Source: Micromonospora sp. RP3T
GTDB taxonomy: Bacteria; Actinomycetota; Actinomycetes; Mycobacteriales; Micromonosporaceae
Length of the DNA: 64,000 nt
Direction of reading: 5' to 3'
Assembly: GCF_003027925.1 (NCBI RefSeq)
Contig: NZ_PYPS01000030.1
Span: forward strand, 1 to 64,000
Below the pieces are notes generated by a model, which worked only from the letters and a program-made list of their open reading frames with translations, was not told where the DNA came from and ran no database searches. A program made the translations under genes and the position numbers. Positions 7,987-16,947 of this stretch are shown piece by piece (the stretch's first letter is position 1; every line of letters begins with the position of its first letter).

Positions 7987-9069
7987 GTGACCCACGCTGC
8001 TCCCGTCTCCCCCGTCGACCGCGCCGGCCTGCGCCAGCGGATCGACAAGGCGCTCACCGAATTCCTCGCCGGCCAGCGCGCCTGGCTGACCACCGTCGAC
8101 GACGGTCTGCTGCCGGTTGCCGAGGCGATCGAGGCATTTGTGCTGGGTGGCGGGAAGCGGCTGCGCCCGGCGTTCGGCTACTGGGGTTTCCGGGGGGCCG
8201 GCGGGGTCGACTCCGACCACGTCGTCGCCACCCTGGCCGCGCTGGAGTTCGTCCAGGCCAGCGCACTGATCCACGACGACCTGATGGACCGGTCGGACAC
8301 CCGGCGGGGCGAGCCTGCGATGCACCGGCGGTTCGCCGCCCGGCACCGCGCGGCAGGCTGGGGCGGCGATGCCGACTCCTTCGGTGACGCCGCCGCGATC
8401 CTGCTGGGCGACCTCTGCCTGGTCTGGTCCGACGAGTTGCTGCACTCCGCCGGCCTGCCCCCGGCGACGGTGGCGCGGGCCCGGCCGGTCTTCGACGAGA
8501 TGCGCACCGAGGTGACCGTCGGGCAGTACCTGGACGTGCTGACCCAGGCCACCGGCGACACCTCGCTGGAGCGGGCCGGCAAGGTGGCCCGGTACAAGTC
8601 GGCGAAGTACACCGTCGAGCGTCCGCTGCTGCTGGGCGCCGCGCTGGCCAACGCCCCGGCCGAGGTGCACGCGGCCTATTCGGCGTACGGGTTGCCGTTG
8701 GGTGAGGCGTTCCAGCTCCGCGACGACGTGCTGGGGGTGTTCGGCGACCCGGAGCGCACCGGCAAGCCGGCCGGCGACGACCTGCGCGAGGGCAAGCGGA
8801 CGTACCTGGTGGCGGCCGCGCTGGAGGCGCTCGACCCGGCCGGCCGGGAGCTGCTGCTGGGCGGGCTCGGCGAGCCGGGTCTGGACGCTGCCGGGGTGAC
8901 CCGGCTCCGTGAGCTGATCACCACGAGTGGCGCGCTGGAGCGCACCGAGCGCCGGATCGCCGCGCTGACCGAGAGCGCGCTGGCCGCGCTGACCGCCGTC
9001 GACCTGGACACCGAGGCCCGCCAGGCCCTGGTCGACCTGGCCATCGCCGCCACCCGCCGCGCCGACTGA
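7987..9069 (+). CDS. geranylgeranyl diphosphate synthase (polyprenyl synthetase)
   Basis: A 360-residue trans-prenyltransferase that condenses IPP with allylic diphosphates. The first aspartate-rich motif is HDDLMDRSD (~residues 97-105) and the second is QLRDDVLGVFGD (~244-255), with GGGKRLRP near residue 57 binding IPP. Two residues before the first motif lie SALI, with small side chains compatible with a C20 product, but chain length cannot be settled by eye. The position matches idsA-type genes. It probably supplies GGPP for the carotenoids modified by the operon at 241-5491 and possibly for other isoprenoids. The start is GTG at 7987. Confidence 0.9.
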   Translation: MTHAAPVSPVDRAGLRQRIDKALTEFLAGQRAWLTTVDDGLLPVAEAIEAFVLGGGKRLRPAFGYWGFRGAGGVDSDHVVATLAALEFVQASALIHDDLMDRSDTRRGEPAMHRRFAARHRAAGWGGDADSFGDAAAILLGDLCLVWSDELLHSAGLPPATVARARPVFDEMRTEVTVGQYLDVLTQATGDTSLERAGKVARYKSAKYTVERPLLLGAALANAPAEVHAAYSAYGLPLGEAFQLRDDVLGVFGDPERTGKPAGDDLREGKRTYLVAAALEALDPAGRELLLGGLGEPGLDAAGVTRLRELITTSGALERTERRIAALTESALAALTAVDLDTEARQALVDLAIAATRRAD

Positions 9070-9083
9070 CCCCGCCCCTCCCT

Positions 9084-9190
9084 CCCCCACCCCCACCCAA
9101 GATCCGCGCAGATTCACGGAAAGCGTGGCTGTCGAGCGCGGAATGGGCACGCTTTCCGTGAAACTGCGGGTGGGGGTCGGGGTTGGGTTG
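9084..9190. repeat. long intergenic palindrome
   Basis: Two 21-nt arms at 9107-9127 and 9148-9168 (core TTCACGGAAAGCGTG with CACGCTTTCCGTGAA) match at 20 of 21 positions around a 20-nt loop. They are extended by a C-rich run on the left (CCCCCACCC) and G-rich runs on the right (GGGTGGGGG) that can also pair. It sits between the convergent GGPP synthase and Rv2175c-like genes. It could be a terminator, or a copy of a dispersed REP-type element; the core is conspicuously lower in GC than its surroundings. Confidence 0.7.
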
Positions 9191-9204
9191 GGCGGGGGTG
9201 CGGG

Positions 9205-9585
9205 TCAGAAGGCGACGGCCTGGGCTCGGCGCTTGACCTCGCGGGCCAGGTCGCCGGAGAGGGCAGCGGCGGGTGTGCCGGGGAGGGACGGGTCCTCCCG
9301 GTAGAGCCAGCGCAGTGCCTCCTCGTCGTCGTACCCGGCGTCGGCGAGCAGGTTGAGCACGCCGGGCAGGTGCTTGAGCACGATGTGGTTGGCCACCAGG
9401 TCGGCCGGGATCCGGCGGACGCCGTCGCGGCGTACCGCCAGCAGCTCCCGGTCCCGGATCATCTGGTGCACCTTGCTGATCGGCAGGTCGAGGCGCTCGG
9501 CCACGTCCGGCAGCGTCAGCCAGCCGGCCGGGTCGGTCGGTCCGGGCAGGTCGGCACCGGTCTCGGCGGGTACGGAATCGGTCAC
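9205..9585 (-). CDS. Rv2175c-like DNA-binding protein
   Basis: The 126-residue protein contains a winged-helix/excisionase-like DNA-binding domain: GWLTLPDVAERLDLPISKVHQMIRDREL (residues ~22-49), followed by a second conserved part, IPADLVANHIVLKHLPG, and a C-terminal GYDDEEALRWLYREDPSLPG. It matches Rv2175c of M. tuberculosis, a DNA-binding substrate of the adjacent Ser/Thr kinase PknL. Here too it is divergent from a pknL-like kinase, which supports a kinase-regulator pair. Start GTG at 9585, preceded by an AGGG. Confidence 0.85.
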   Translation of the reverse strand: MTDSVPAETGADLPGPTDPAGWLTLPDVAERLDLPISKVHQMIRDRELLAVRRDGVRRIPADLVANHIVLKHLPGVLNLLADAGYDDEEALRWLYREDPSLPGTPAAALSGDLAREVKRRAQAVAF

Positions 9586-9728
9586 CAGAACACCCTGCCA
9601 CGTGCCCGTCGCACCCGGCGCACGGCACCCCCGGGCCGGCCCGTGGGGTGTGGCGGCCCACCCACGTCGTACCCCGGCGGTAGCATCCTGTTCAACCTTC
9701 ACCCTCCCGACACATAGACTGCCTGCCG

Positions 9729-11714
9729 ATGGACACACAGGTCGCCGACACGTTGCTGGGCTCGCTGATCGACGGGCGCTACCGCATTCGCGGTCGCGTG
9801 GCTCGTGGCGGCATGGCGACCGTGTACACCGCCACCGACGAGCGCCTGGAGCGCACCGTGGCGGTCAAGATCATTCACCCCACCCAGGCGCCGCAGGCGC
9901 GGGCCCGGATGGCCGGCTTCGTCGAGCGCTTCACCGACGAGGCGAAGACCATCGCCCGGCTCACCCACCCGAACGTGGTCGCGGTCTACGACCAGGGCAT
10001 CCACGCCGGCCTGCCGTACCTGGTCATGGAGTACGTCCGTGGCCGCACGCTGCGCGACGTGCTCGCCGAGCGGCGGCGGCTCCGCCCGGACGAGGCGCTC
10101 GCCATCGCCGAGCAGATGCTCGCCGCGATCGCCGCCGCGCACCGGGCCGGTCTCGTGCACCGCGACGTCAAGCCGGAGAACGTCCTGGTCGCCGAGGCGC
10201 CCACCGGCGCCGGCGGCAACCTCGTCGACAGCGTGGTCAAGGTGGCGGACTTCGGGCTGGCGCGGGCCGTCGAGGCCAGCGCGGAGGAGGACAACGGCAA
10301 CCAGCTCATGGCGACCGTGGCCTACGTGGCGCCGGAGCTGGTCACGCAGGGGCACGCCGATCCGCGCACCGACGTCTACTCGGCCGGCATCGTGCTGTTC
10401 GAGATGCTCACCGGCCGGGTGCCCTACGACGGCGACCGCCCGGTGGAGGTCGCCTGGCAGCACGTCGACCGGGACGTGCCGGCGCCGTCGACCCTGGTCC
10501 CGGCGCTGCCGCCGGTCCTCGACGCGCTCGTCGCCCGGGCCACCCGACGGGACCCGGCGGCCCGCCCGGCCGACGCCGGGGCGCTGCTGACCGAGGTGCG
10601 GTCCGCCCGCGAGGAGCTGGGCGACCCGCACGCGCACACCGCGGTGCTGCGACAGCTCAGCGACGACACGGCCGTGTTGAGCCAGCCGACCCAGGTGGTG
10701 GCCGCCGTCCGCCCGGCCGAGCGGCCGGCCTGGGCGCGGCTGCCGGAGGGGGGCGGCGCGCAGCAGCCGCACCGGCGGCGCGCCGACGAGCCGACGGGGC
10801 CGGGCGAACGGCTGGCCGCCCTGCGTACCCGGATCATGGGCTCGCCGCGCGGTCGGCTGGCGGTCGCCGCGGTGGTCGTGGTGCTCGGCCTGGTGGCCGC
10901 GGTCGGCGGCTGGTGGTTCGGGGTGGGCCGGTACACGGTCGCGCCGCAACTGGTGAGCATGACCAAGGCCGAGGCGGAGGCGCAGGCCCAGCGCGGCGGT
11001 TTCACGCTGCGCTACGCCGACGCCCGCTACGACGAGAAGGTGCCCAAGGACACCGTGCTCGGGCAGGCGCCCGGCTCGGCCGCCCGGATCGTCAAGGGTG
11101 GCACCATCACGCTGACGCTGTCCCTCGGCCCGGAGCGACTGCCGGTGCCGGACGTGGTGGGGAAGGACTTCGAACTCGCCCAGACCGAGCTGACCGACGC
11201 GAAGCTGGCACCGGCCAAGGGCGCTTCCCGCTACGACGACGCGTTGCCGGCCGGGGTGGTGCTGGCCACCGACCCCAAGGTGGGCACCGTGGTCAAGCCC
11301 GGGTCGAAGGTGACGCTGATCCTCAGCAGGGGCCGCGCCCCGGTGACCGTGCCCAACCTGGTCGGCAAGAACATCAACGAGGCCCGGGGCATCCTCGGGA
11401 AGCTCGGGCTGACGGCGGAGGAGAACTACAAGGACTCCGACAAGCCGAAGGACGAGATCCTCGGCCAGAGTCCGGCCGACGGGACCGGCGTGGAGAAGGG
11501 CGCGAAGGTCAAGCTGGAGATCAGCAAGGGTCCGCCCCAGGTGGCCGTCCCCCGCGTCATCGACATGCCCTGCCAGCAGGCCAAGCAGACGCTGGAGAGC
11601 CAGGGCTTCCCGGTCAACGTCCAGCTCAACCCGAACGGCATCGCCCGGCTGCAGAACCCGGCCGAGAACACGCCGGTGCCACCGGGCACCACGGTCACGG
11701 TGACCTGCCTGTGA
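9729..11714 (+). CDS. pknL: PknL-type Ser/Thr protein kinase with four PASTA domains
   Basis: A 661-residue transmembrane receptor kinase. The kinase domain (~residues 16-285) has the glycine-rich loop VARGGMATVYTA, catalytic Lys in VAVKII, HRDVKPEN catalytic loop and ADFGLAR metal motif. A single transmembrane helix (LAVAAVVVVLGLVAAVGGWWF, split here at ~375-397) follows a basic stretch, then four extracellular PASTA repeats run to the end, with motifs PDVVGKDFELAQ, PNLVGKNINEARG and PRVIDMPCQQAKQ. PASTA domains sense cell-wall muropeptides. The M. tuberculosis orthologue in this position lacks PASTA domains. The likely partner is the divergent Rv2175c-like protein. The 3' end overlaps the next gene. 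Confidence 0.92.
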   Translation: MDTQVADTLLGSLIDGRYRIRGRVARGGMATVYTATDERLERTVAVKIIHPTQAPQARARMAGFVERFTDEAKTIARLTHPNVVAVYDQGIHAGLPYLVMEYVRGRTLRDVLAERRRLRPDEALAIAEQMLAAIAAAHRAGLVHRDVKPENVLVAEAPTGAGGNLVDSVVKVADFGLARAVEASAEEDNGNQLMATVAYVAPELVTQGHADPRTDVYSAGIVLFEMLTGRVPYDGDRPVEVAWQHVDRDVPAPSTLVPALPPVLDALVARATRRDPAARPADAGALLTEVRSAREELGDPHAHTAVLRQLSDDTAVLSQPTQVVAAVRPAERPAWARLPEGGGAQQPHRRRADEPTGPGERLAALRTRIMGSPRGRLAVAAVVVVLGLVAAVGGWWFGVGRYTVAPQLVSMTKAEAEAQAQRGGFTLRYADARYDEKVPKDTVLGQAPGSAARIVKGGTITLTLSLGPERLPVPDVVGKDFELAQTELTDAKLAPAKGASRYDDALPAGVVLATDPKVGTVVKPGSKVTLILSRGRAPVTVPNLVGKNINEARGILGKLGLTAEENYKDSDKPKDEILGQSPADGTGVEKGAKVKLEISKGPPQVAVPRVIDMPCQQAKQTLESQGFPVNVQLNPNGIARLQNPAENTPVPPGTTVTVTCL

Positions 11715-12589
11715 GCCCGGCGGAGGCGGCCGGTGGGCGCCGGCGGGTGGGCTCGCACACGCCGACCTCGGGTGGACTGGCGCGGGCGGCTCTGCCGTAC
11801 GCCGAGGCCGCCGCGTCCGAGGTGGTGCAGGTCTACGTCTCCAACTCGCGGGGCTGGGCGCTGCCGGCGGGCGACCCGGCGCAGGACGCGTTGTTCCGCG
11901 ACGGCTGCGGCGAGCGCGGCCTGCCGGTGTTCATCCACGCCTCGCTGCTGGTCAACCTCGGCTCCCCCACCCCGGCGACGGTCACCCGGTCGGCCGAGAC
12001 GCTGGCCCACGCGCTGCGCCGAGGGCGGGCCATCGGTGCCGAGGGCGTGGTGTTCCACGCCGGCAGCTCGGTCGACGCCGGGCACGCGGAGGCGGCGCTG
12101 CGGCAGGTCCGGGAGTCGCTGCTCCCGCTGTTGGACGAGACCGCGGCCGTCGGCGGGCCGATGCTGCTGGTCGAGCCGAGCGCCGGGGGCGGCCGGTCGT
12201 TGGCCTCCCGGGTCGAGCACCTCGGCCCCTACCTGGACGCGGTCGGCCGGCATCCGATGCTCGGGGTCTGCTTCGACACCTGTCACGCCTGGGCCGCCGG
12301 GCACGACCTGGCCGCCGAGGGCGGCATGACCGCCACGCTGGACACGCTGGTCGCCACCGTGGGCGCCGACCGGCTGCGGCTGGTGCACGCCAACGACTCG
12401 AAGGACCTGTGCGGCTCCACCCGGGACCGGCACGAGAACATCGGCAAGGGCAGCATCGGCGAGCCGGCGTTCGCCGAACTGATGCGCCATCCGGCGACCG
12501 CCGGTGTGCCGGTGCTGGTGGAGACGCCCACGGAGAAGCACGTCGGCCACGCCGCCGACATCGCCACCCTCAGGCGCCTGCACCCCTGA
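11711..12589 (+). CDS. deoxyribonuclease IV (AP endonuclease)
   Basis: A 292-residue TIM-barrel endonuclease IV that cleaves 5' to abasic sites in base-excision repair. Zn-ligand and active-site segments are in order: VGSHTPTSGGL near the N-terminus, FHAGSSVD, LLVEPSAGGG, GVCFDTCHAWAAGHDL, LVHANDSKDLCGS with DRHENIGKG, and a final VLVETPTE. The usual LEN/LENT segment before the third metal ligand reads VEPS, a small deviation, but metal-binding His, Glu and Asp positions are retained. The GTG start overlaps the kinase stop (GTGA at 11711). Confidence 0.88.
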   Translation: MSPAEAAGGRRRVGSHTPTSGGLARAALPYAEAAASEVVQVYVSNSRGWALPAGDPAQDALFRDGCGERGLPVFIHASLLVNLGSPTPATVTRSAETLAHALRRGRAIGAEGVVFHAGSSVDAGHAEAALRQVRESLLPLLDETAAVGGPMLLVEPSAGGGRSLASRVEHLGPYLDAVGRHPMLGVCFDTCHAWAAGHDLAAEGGMTATLDTLVATVGADRLRLVHANDSKDLCGSTRDRHENIGKGSIGEPAFAELMRHPATAGVPVLVETPTEKHVGHAADIATLRRLHP

Positions 12590-12633
12590 CCGGGAACGGA
12601 GGACACCCGCCGCCGGCCAGGCGCGGCCGACGA

Positions 12634-12690
12634 CGGTCGGGCGCGGGACGACCGGTCAGGCGCGGGACGACCGTCAGGCGCGCAGGGCGG
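12634..12690. repeat. 19-bp tandem repeat spanning a stop codon
   Basis: Two full 19-bp copies (12634-12652 and 12653-12671; second begins CGGTCAGGCGCGGGACGAC) and a partial third lie between the convergent endonuclease IV and threonine aldolase genes. The partial copy contains the TCA that is the aldolase stop codon, so the repeats look like downstream duplications of the gene's own 3' end. Confidence 0.7.
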
Positions 12691-13702
12691 CGGTCAGGAT
12701 CTCGGCGGCGCGGTCGACCTGGGCGTCGGTGACGTCCAGGTGGGTGACCAGCCGGGCGGTCCGCGGGCCGAGCACCGAGATCAACAAACCCTCCGCCCGG
12801 GCGGCGGCCGCGAGGGCGTGCGCGTCGAGCGGATGCTTGGTGAGGTCCAGCGGGACGATGTTGGTCCGCACCCCGGCCGCGAGCACGCCGTGCGGGGCGA
12901 CCGCCTCGGCCAGCCGGGCGGCCCGGGCGTGGTCGTCGGCGAGTCGCTCGACGTGGTGCGCCAGCGCGTACCGGCCGGCGGCAGCGAGGACGCCGACCTG
13001 CCGCATGCCGCCGCCCATCCGCTTGCGCAGGAACCGGGCCCGGGCGATCTTCTCGGCGCTGCCCACCACCAGCGAGCCGACCGGCGCGCCCAGCCCCTTG
13101 GAGAGGCACACCGACAGCGTGTCGAACAGCGCGCCGTACTCGGCCAGCGGCACACCGTCGGCCACGTGCGCGTGCCAGATCCGGGCGCCGTCGCAGTGCA
13201 GCCCCACCCCGTGCTCGTCGGCGACCTCGCGCATCCGGCGGAGCGTCGACAGCGGGATCACCCCGCCGCCGCCCCGGTTGTGGGTCTGCTCGACCGCGAT
13301 CGCCCGGGTCGGCACCGCGAAGTAGCCGTCCGGCCGGATCATCCCGACGACCACGTCGGGGTCCATCTCCGCGCCGACCGCCGGCCAGGTCCGGGTGGAG
13401 ATTCCGGCGTACGCGGCGGCGGCACCGACCTCGTAGGTGACCACGTGCGCGTCGGCGTCGCAGAGCAACTCGTCACCGGGTGGGACGAGCAGCTGGAGCG
13501 CGAGCTGGTTGGCCATCGAGCCGCTCGGGGCGAACAGCGCCGCCTCGTGCCCGAACCGGGTGGCCACCTCGGCCTCGAGCGCGGTGACGGTCGGGTCCTC
13601 GCCGTAGACGTCGTCGCCCACCTCGGCGGTGGCCATCGCCTCCCGCATCGCCGGCGTCGGCCGGGTCACGGTGTCCGTCCGAAGATCGATCACACTATCC
13701 AC
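12674..13702 (-). CDS. low-specificity L-threonine aldolase
   Basis: A 342-residue PLP enzyme of fold type I that cleaves threonine/allo-threonine to glycine and acetaldehyde. It begins IDLRTDTVTRPTPAMREAM, as in this family, with VGDDVYGEDPTV, the substrate-binding FAPSGSMANQLAL, the PLP-stacking GLHCDGARIW, and the Schiff-base lysine in LSVCLSKGLGAPVGS. The GTG at 13702 is preceded by GAAGGGAA; the open frame extends upstream into aroG, which is rejected. It is convergent with endonuclease IV and lies 50 bp downstream of the DAHP synthase. Confidence 0.92.
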   Translation of the reverse strand: MDSVIDLRTDTVTRPTPAMREAMATAEVGDDVYGEDPTVTALEAEVATRFGHEAALFAPSGSMANQLALQLLVPPGDELLCDADAHVVTYEVGAAAAYAGISTRTWPAVGAEMDPDVVVGMIRPDGYFAVPTRAIAVEQTHNRGGGGVIPLSTLRRMREVADEHGVGLHCDGARIWHAHVADGVPLAEYGALFDTLSVCLSKGLGAPVGSLVVGSAEKIARARFLRKRMGGGMRQVGVLAAAGRYALAHHVERLADDHARAARLAEAVAPHGVLAAGVRTNIVPLDLTKHPLDAHALAAAARAEGLLISVLGPRTARLVTHLDVTDAQVDRAAEILTAALRA

Positions 13703-13752
13703 GGTATTCCCTTCGGCTGCCGACTGCGGGGCTCGCAAGCTCACTCCTCGCG

Positions 13753-15159
13753 TCAGCCACGCAGCATCTCCGCCACCAGGAACGCCAACTCCAGCGACTG
13801 CTGGGTGTTCAGGCGCGGGTCGCAGGCGGTCTCGTACCGGTCGGGCAGGTCGAGGTCCTCGATGCCCTGGGCGCCGCCCAGGCACTCGGTGACGTCCTCA
13901 CCGGTCAGCTCGACGTGCAGGCCGCCCGGGTGGGTCTCCAGACCGCGGTGCACCTCGAAGTAGCCGAGCACCTCGTCGACGATCCGGTCGAAGTGCCGGG
14001 TCTTGTAGCCGTTGGAGGACTCGTGCGTGTTGCCGTGCATCGGGTCGCACTGCCAGACCACCTTGGCGCCGGTGGCGGTGACCTTGGCGACGATCGGCGG
14101 CAGGGCGTCCCGGACCCGGTGGTTGCCCATCCGGCTGATCAGCGTGAGCCGGCCGGGAACATTGTCCGGGTTGAGCTTCTCGCACAGCTCGATCGCCTCG
14201 TCCGGCGTGGTGGTGGGGCCGAGTTTGACGCCGATCGGGTTGGCGATCCGGGAGATGAAGTCGATGTGCGCCCCGTCGATCTGCCGGGTCCGCTCGCCGA
14301 TCCAGAGGAAGTGCCCGGACAGGCCGTACGCCCGGCGGTCGGAGATCCGGGTGAGGGCCCGGTCGTACTCCAGCGCGAGCGCCTCGTGGGAGCAGTAGAG
14401 CGTGACCGTGCGCAGGGCCTCCTCGTCGGTCATCCCGCAGGCCCGGATGAAGGCGATGGCGCGGTCGATCTCCCGGGCGATCGCCTCGTAGCGCTCACCG
14501 GCCGGGGACTGCCGCACGAAGTCCTTGTTCCAGTCGTGCACCGCGTGCAGGTCGGCCAGCCCGCCGGCCAGATAGGCCCGCATCATGTTCATCGCGGCGG
14601 CCGAGTTCGCGTACGCCCGGATCATGCGCTGCGGATCGGCGACCCGCGCCTCCGGCGTGGCCTCCAGCGAGTTGATCATGTCGCCGCGGTAGGCGGGCAG
14701 GCCGCGCGCGTCGGTGGGCAGCGACCGGGGCTTGGTGTACTGCCCGGCGACCCGGGCCACCTTGATCACCGGCAGCGACGCGCCGTAGGTGAGCACGATC
14801 GCCATCTGGAGCAGGGTGCGGGCGTTGGCCAGCAGGTGGCTCTCGGTGTTGTCGGCGAACGTCTCCGCGCAGTCGCCGCCCTGGAGCAGGAACGCCTTGC
14901 CCTCGCAGACCAGGGCCAGTCGCCGCCGCAGCTGGTCGACCTCGTAGGGCGCGACCACTGACGGCACCGTGTCGAGCACGGTGCAGACCTCGGCGACCTG
15001 CGCGGGATCGTTCCACGGCGGGGTCTGCGCGCGCGGCAGCTCCCGCCAGCGGTCGAGGCCGAGGGCCACGTCCTCGGCGGAGTCGGCGGTCGGGCGGCTG
15101 GTCTGCAGGCCAGGGCTGCCCACGGCGGGGTGACTCAACTGATGCCACTCATGGCGCAT
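13753..15159 (-). CDS. aroG: class II 3-deoxy-7-phosphoheptulonate synthase
   Basis: A 468-residue class II DAHP synthase, the first enzyme of the shikimate pathway, joining PEP and erythrose 4-phosphate. Features are the N-terminal PPWNDPAQV segment, LLQGGDCAETF with the metal-binding Cys, KVARVAGQYTKPRS, HFLWIGERT, and the C-terminal VWQCDPMHGNTHESSNGYKTR and LTGEDVTECLGG (both shown in part) with metal and substrate residues. Length agrees with the actinobacterial enzyme (about 460). The gene follows pknL-type genes in other actinobacteria as well. The ATG at 15159 lacks a clear ribosome site; the preceding ~90 bp hold no obvious leader peptide. Confidence 0.95.
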   Translation of the reverse strand: MRHEWHQLSHPAVGSPGLQTSRPTADSAEDVALGLDRWRELPRAQTPPWNDPAQVAEVCTVLDTVPSVVAPYEVDQLRRRLALVCEGKAFLLQGGDCAETFADNTESHLLANARTLLQMAIVLTYGASLPVIKVARVAGQYTKPRSLPTDARGLPAYRGDMINSLEATPEARVADPQRMIRAYANSAAAMNMMRAYLAGGLADLHAVHDWNKDFVRQSPAGERYEAIAREIDRAIAFIRACGMTDEEALRTVTLYCSHEALALEYDRALTRISDRRAYGLSGHFLWIGERTRQIDGAHIDFISRIANPIGVKLGPTTTPDEAIELCEKLNPDNVPGRLTLISRMGNHRVRDALPPIVAKVTATGAKVVWQCDPMHGNTHESSNGYKTRHFDRIVDEVLGYFEVHRGLETHPGGLHVELTGEDVTECLGGAQGIEDLDLPDRYETACDPRLNTQQSLELAFLVAEMLRG

Positions 15160-15250
15160 GAAGGAAAGCGTACGGCGACCGCCCGGGACGCTCCACGCCG
15201 AGGGGGACGGTTCCGGTGCGTGGGAGACCCACGCCGGCCGGCGCCTCGGG

Positions 15251-15745
15251 TCAGGGCGTGCCGGCCGGCTGGGCGGAGTTGCCGCCCGGGGCCTCGCCGG
15301 CGATGCACCAGTCCGCGCCGGTGCGGGTGACCGTGAACAGCAGCGCGCGGGTGGCCGTCTCGGATCCGGCGGCGACCGTGATCGAGGCGCTCACCTCCTG
15401 GCCATGCGGCCCGGTCCGGACGTCGGTGATGGTGGCCTGCGGAACCGTGAAATGGTCGGCGAAGTCGCCGTTGGGCCCGGTGGCGGCCGTGTCGAAGGTG
15501 GCCTGAAGCGGGGCGCAGAGCTGGCTGCGGCCGGCGGCGACGTCGCGGGCGGCCAGCGCGTCGAGGTACGCCTGCACCCGCTCCCGGCTCTTGGTGGCCG
15601 CCTCCTGCGCCGGCGCCTGCCGGGTCGCGGACGCGGAGTCGTCGGCGCTCCCGGCGCTCCTGTCGTCGCCGCAGGCGGTCAGCGCGACCGGCAGGAGCGC
15701 GAGCACGACGGCGACGGTCACCACCCTCCGGTGCTGCTGACCCAT
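15251..15745 (-). CDS. putative lipoprotein
   Basis: A 164-residue secreted lipoprotein: basic start (GQQHRR), hydrophobic helix and lipobox LTAC with Cys at about residue 25. The mature part has a Ser/Ala-rich linker and then a compact domain (YLDALAARDVAAGRSQLCAP...) similar in layout to NTF2-like/DUF4878 lipoproteins, with one further Cys pair (QLCAP and DWCIAGE). GGAGG before the ATG at 15745 decides the start over an earlier ATG at 15757. Function unknown. It is divergent from the AraC regulator. Confidence 0.8.
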   Translation of the reverse strand: MGQQHRRVVTVAVVLALLPVALTACGDDRSAGSADDSASATRQAPAQEAATKSRERVQAYLDALAARDVAAGRSQLCAPLQATFDTAATGPNGDFADHFTVPQATITDVRTGPHGQEVSASITVAAGSETATRALLFTVTRTGADWCIAGEAPGGNSAQPAGTP

Positions 15746-15962
15746 CCGTCCTCCCATCGGCGCCGGGGCACCGTGACGTGCCTGGCCGGCGAGTGTGTCA
15801 CACCGACCGCGCCGGTCCTCGGCCTCCCCCATCCTCGCCGCGATCGCCCCGCGCGGCCAGGCGGCGCGCCCGCCGGCCGCGAGCCGGCCGGACGGTCACT
15901 AGTCTCGGGTGGCGCGGCGGCACCCGGACCGCGCTGCCCGGAGGTGACGAACCATCCTCACC

Positions 15963-16940
15963 GTGACATCCGTCGACACCGCGTGGCTGCCCCCCACCGA
16001 ACGGTTCGACTTCTGGCAGGACCTCGTCGCGCGGCAGTCGACGACGGCCACGATCCGGAGCGCGTACACGGACGACTTCACCGCCTCGGCCCGCGTGCTC
16101 GATCTCGGCACGCTGCGCCTCGGCGTGTGGCGTTACCCGCCCCTGGAGCTGATCCGTTCCGCGCACATGATCGACAGCGGCGATCCGGAGCTGTACCACC
16201 TCGCCCTGCCGTTGTCCGGGCGTGGGGTGGTGACCCAGCAGCGTCGCGAGGCGCCGCTCGACCCGTCGGCGTTCACCGTCGTCGACACCGTCCGACCGCA
16301 CGGCTCCCGGTTGCGGGCGGACGGCGCGACGCCGTCGGCGGCGGTGGAGACGTTGACCGTCCTGGTGCCGCACCGGGCGTTGCCGGTGGCCCCGCACCGG
16401 CTGGCGGAGCTGTTCGCCACCGGGATCCCGGCGCGCACCGGGATGGGCGCGCTGCTGGCCGCGTTCCTGCGGCGGATCGTCGCGCATCCGGAGCAGTACG
16501 CGACGGCCGACGTCCCGCACCTCGACCGGATCGCGCTGGACCTGATCGCCGGTGCCCTGGCCGCTCGGCTGGACGTCGCGCGGGAGTTGCCGGTCGACAC
16601 CCGGGTCACCGGGCTCCGGGTGCGGGTGGCGGCGTTCGTCCGGTGGCACCTGACCGATCCGGGGCTCTCCCCGGCGGCCGTCGCGGCGGCGCACCACCTG
16701 TCGGTGCGGTCGCTGCACCGGCTCTTCGAGGGCACCGGCACGACGGTCGGTGGCCTGATCCGCGCCGGCCGGCTGGAACGGGCGGCCCGGGACCTGGCCG
16801 ACCCGGCGCTGCGGCGGCTGACCGTCGCGCAGATCGGCGCCCGGTGCGGGTTCACGCACCCGGCGCACTTCAGCCGCGCGTTCCGGGCCGCCTACGGGTT
16901 GTCCCCGGGCGAGCACCGGCAACGGGCCGCCCGGGGTTGA
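15963..16940 (+). CDS. AraC-family transcriptional regulator
   Basis: The 325-residue regulator has an N-terminal AraC-binding-like cupin domain (AraC_binding_2 type; FDFWQDLVARQ through ELYHLALPLSGRG) and a C-terminal double helix-turn-helix (residues ~220-320), including LSPAAVAAAHHLSVRSLHRLF and the second motif QIGARCGFTHPAHFSRAFRAAYG with the family-typical PxxFSRxFR(xx)G(xx)P pattern. The start is GTG at 15963. Effector and targets are unknown; the divergent lipoprotein gene is one candidate target. Confidence 0.9.
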   Translation: MTSVDTAWLPPTERFDFWQDLVARQSTTATIRSAYTDDFTASARVLDLGTLRLGVWRYPPLELIRSAHMIDSGDPELYHLALPLSGRGVVTQQRREAPLDPSAFTVVDTVRPHGSRLRADGATPSAAVETLTVLVPHRALPVAPHRLAELFATGIPARTGMGALLAAFLRRIVAHPEQYATADVPHLDRIALDLIAGALAARLDVARELPVDTRVTGLRVRVAAFVRWHLTDPGLSPAAVAAAHHLSVRSLHRLFEGTGTTVGGLIRAGRLERAARDLADPALRRLTVAQIGARCGFTHPAHFSRAFRAAYGLSPGEHRQRAARG

Positions 16941-16947
16941 CCACGCG

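Noticed and set aside
6295..9150. A 951-codon minus-strand frame continuing upstream of metF across the GGPP synthase.
   Set aside because: Only the part below 7212 has MetF similarity; the rest is antisense to the well-supported prenyl synthase and reads as low-complexity sequence, a normal result of high-GC DNA.
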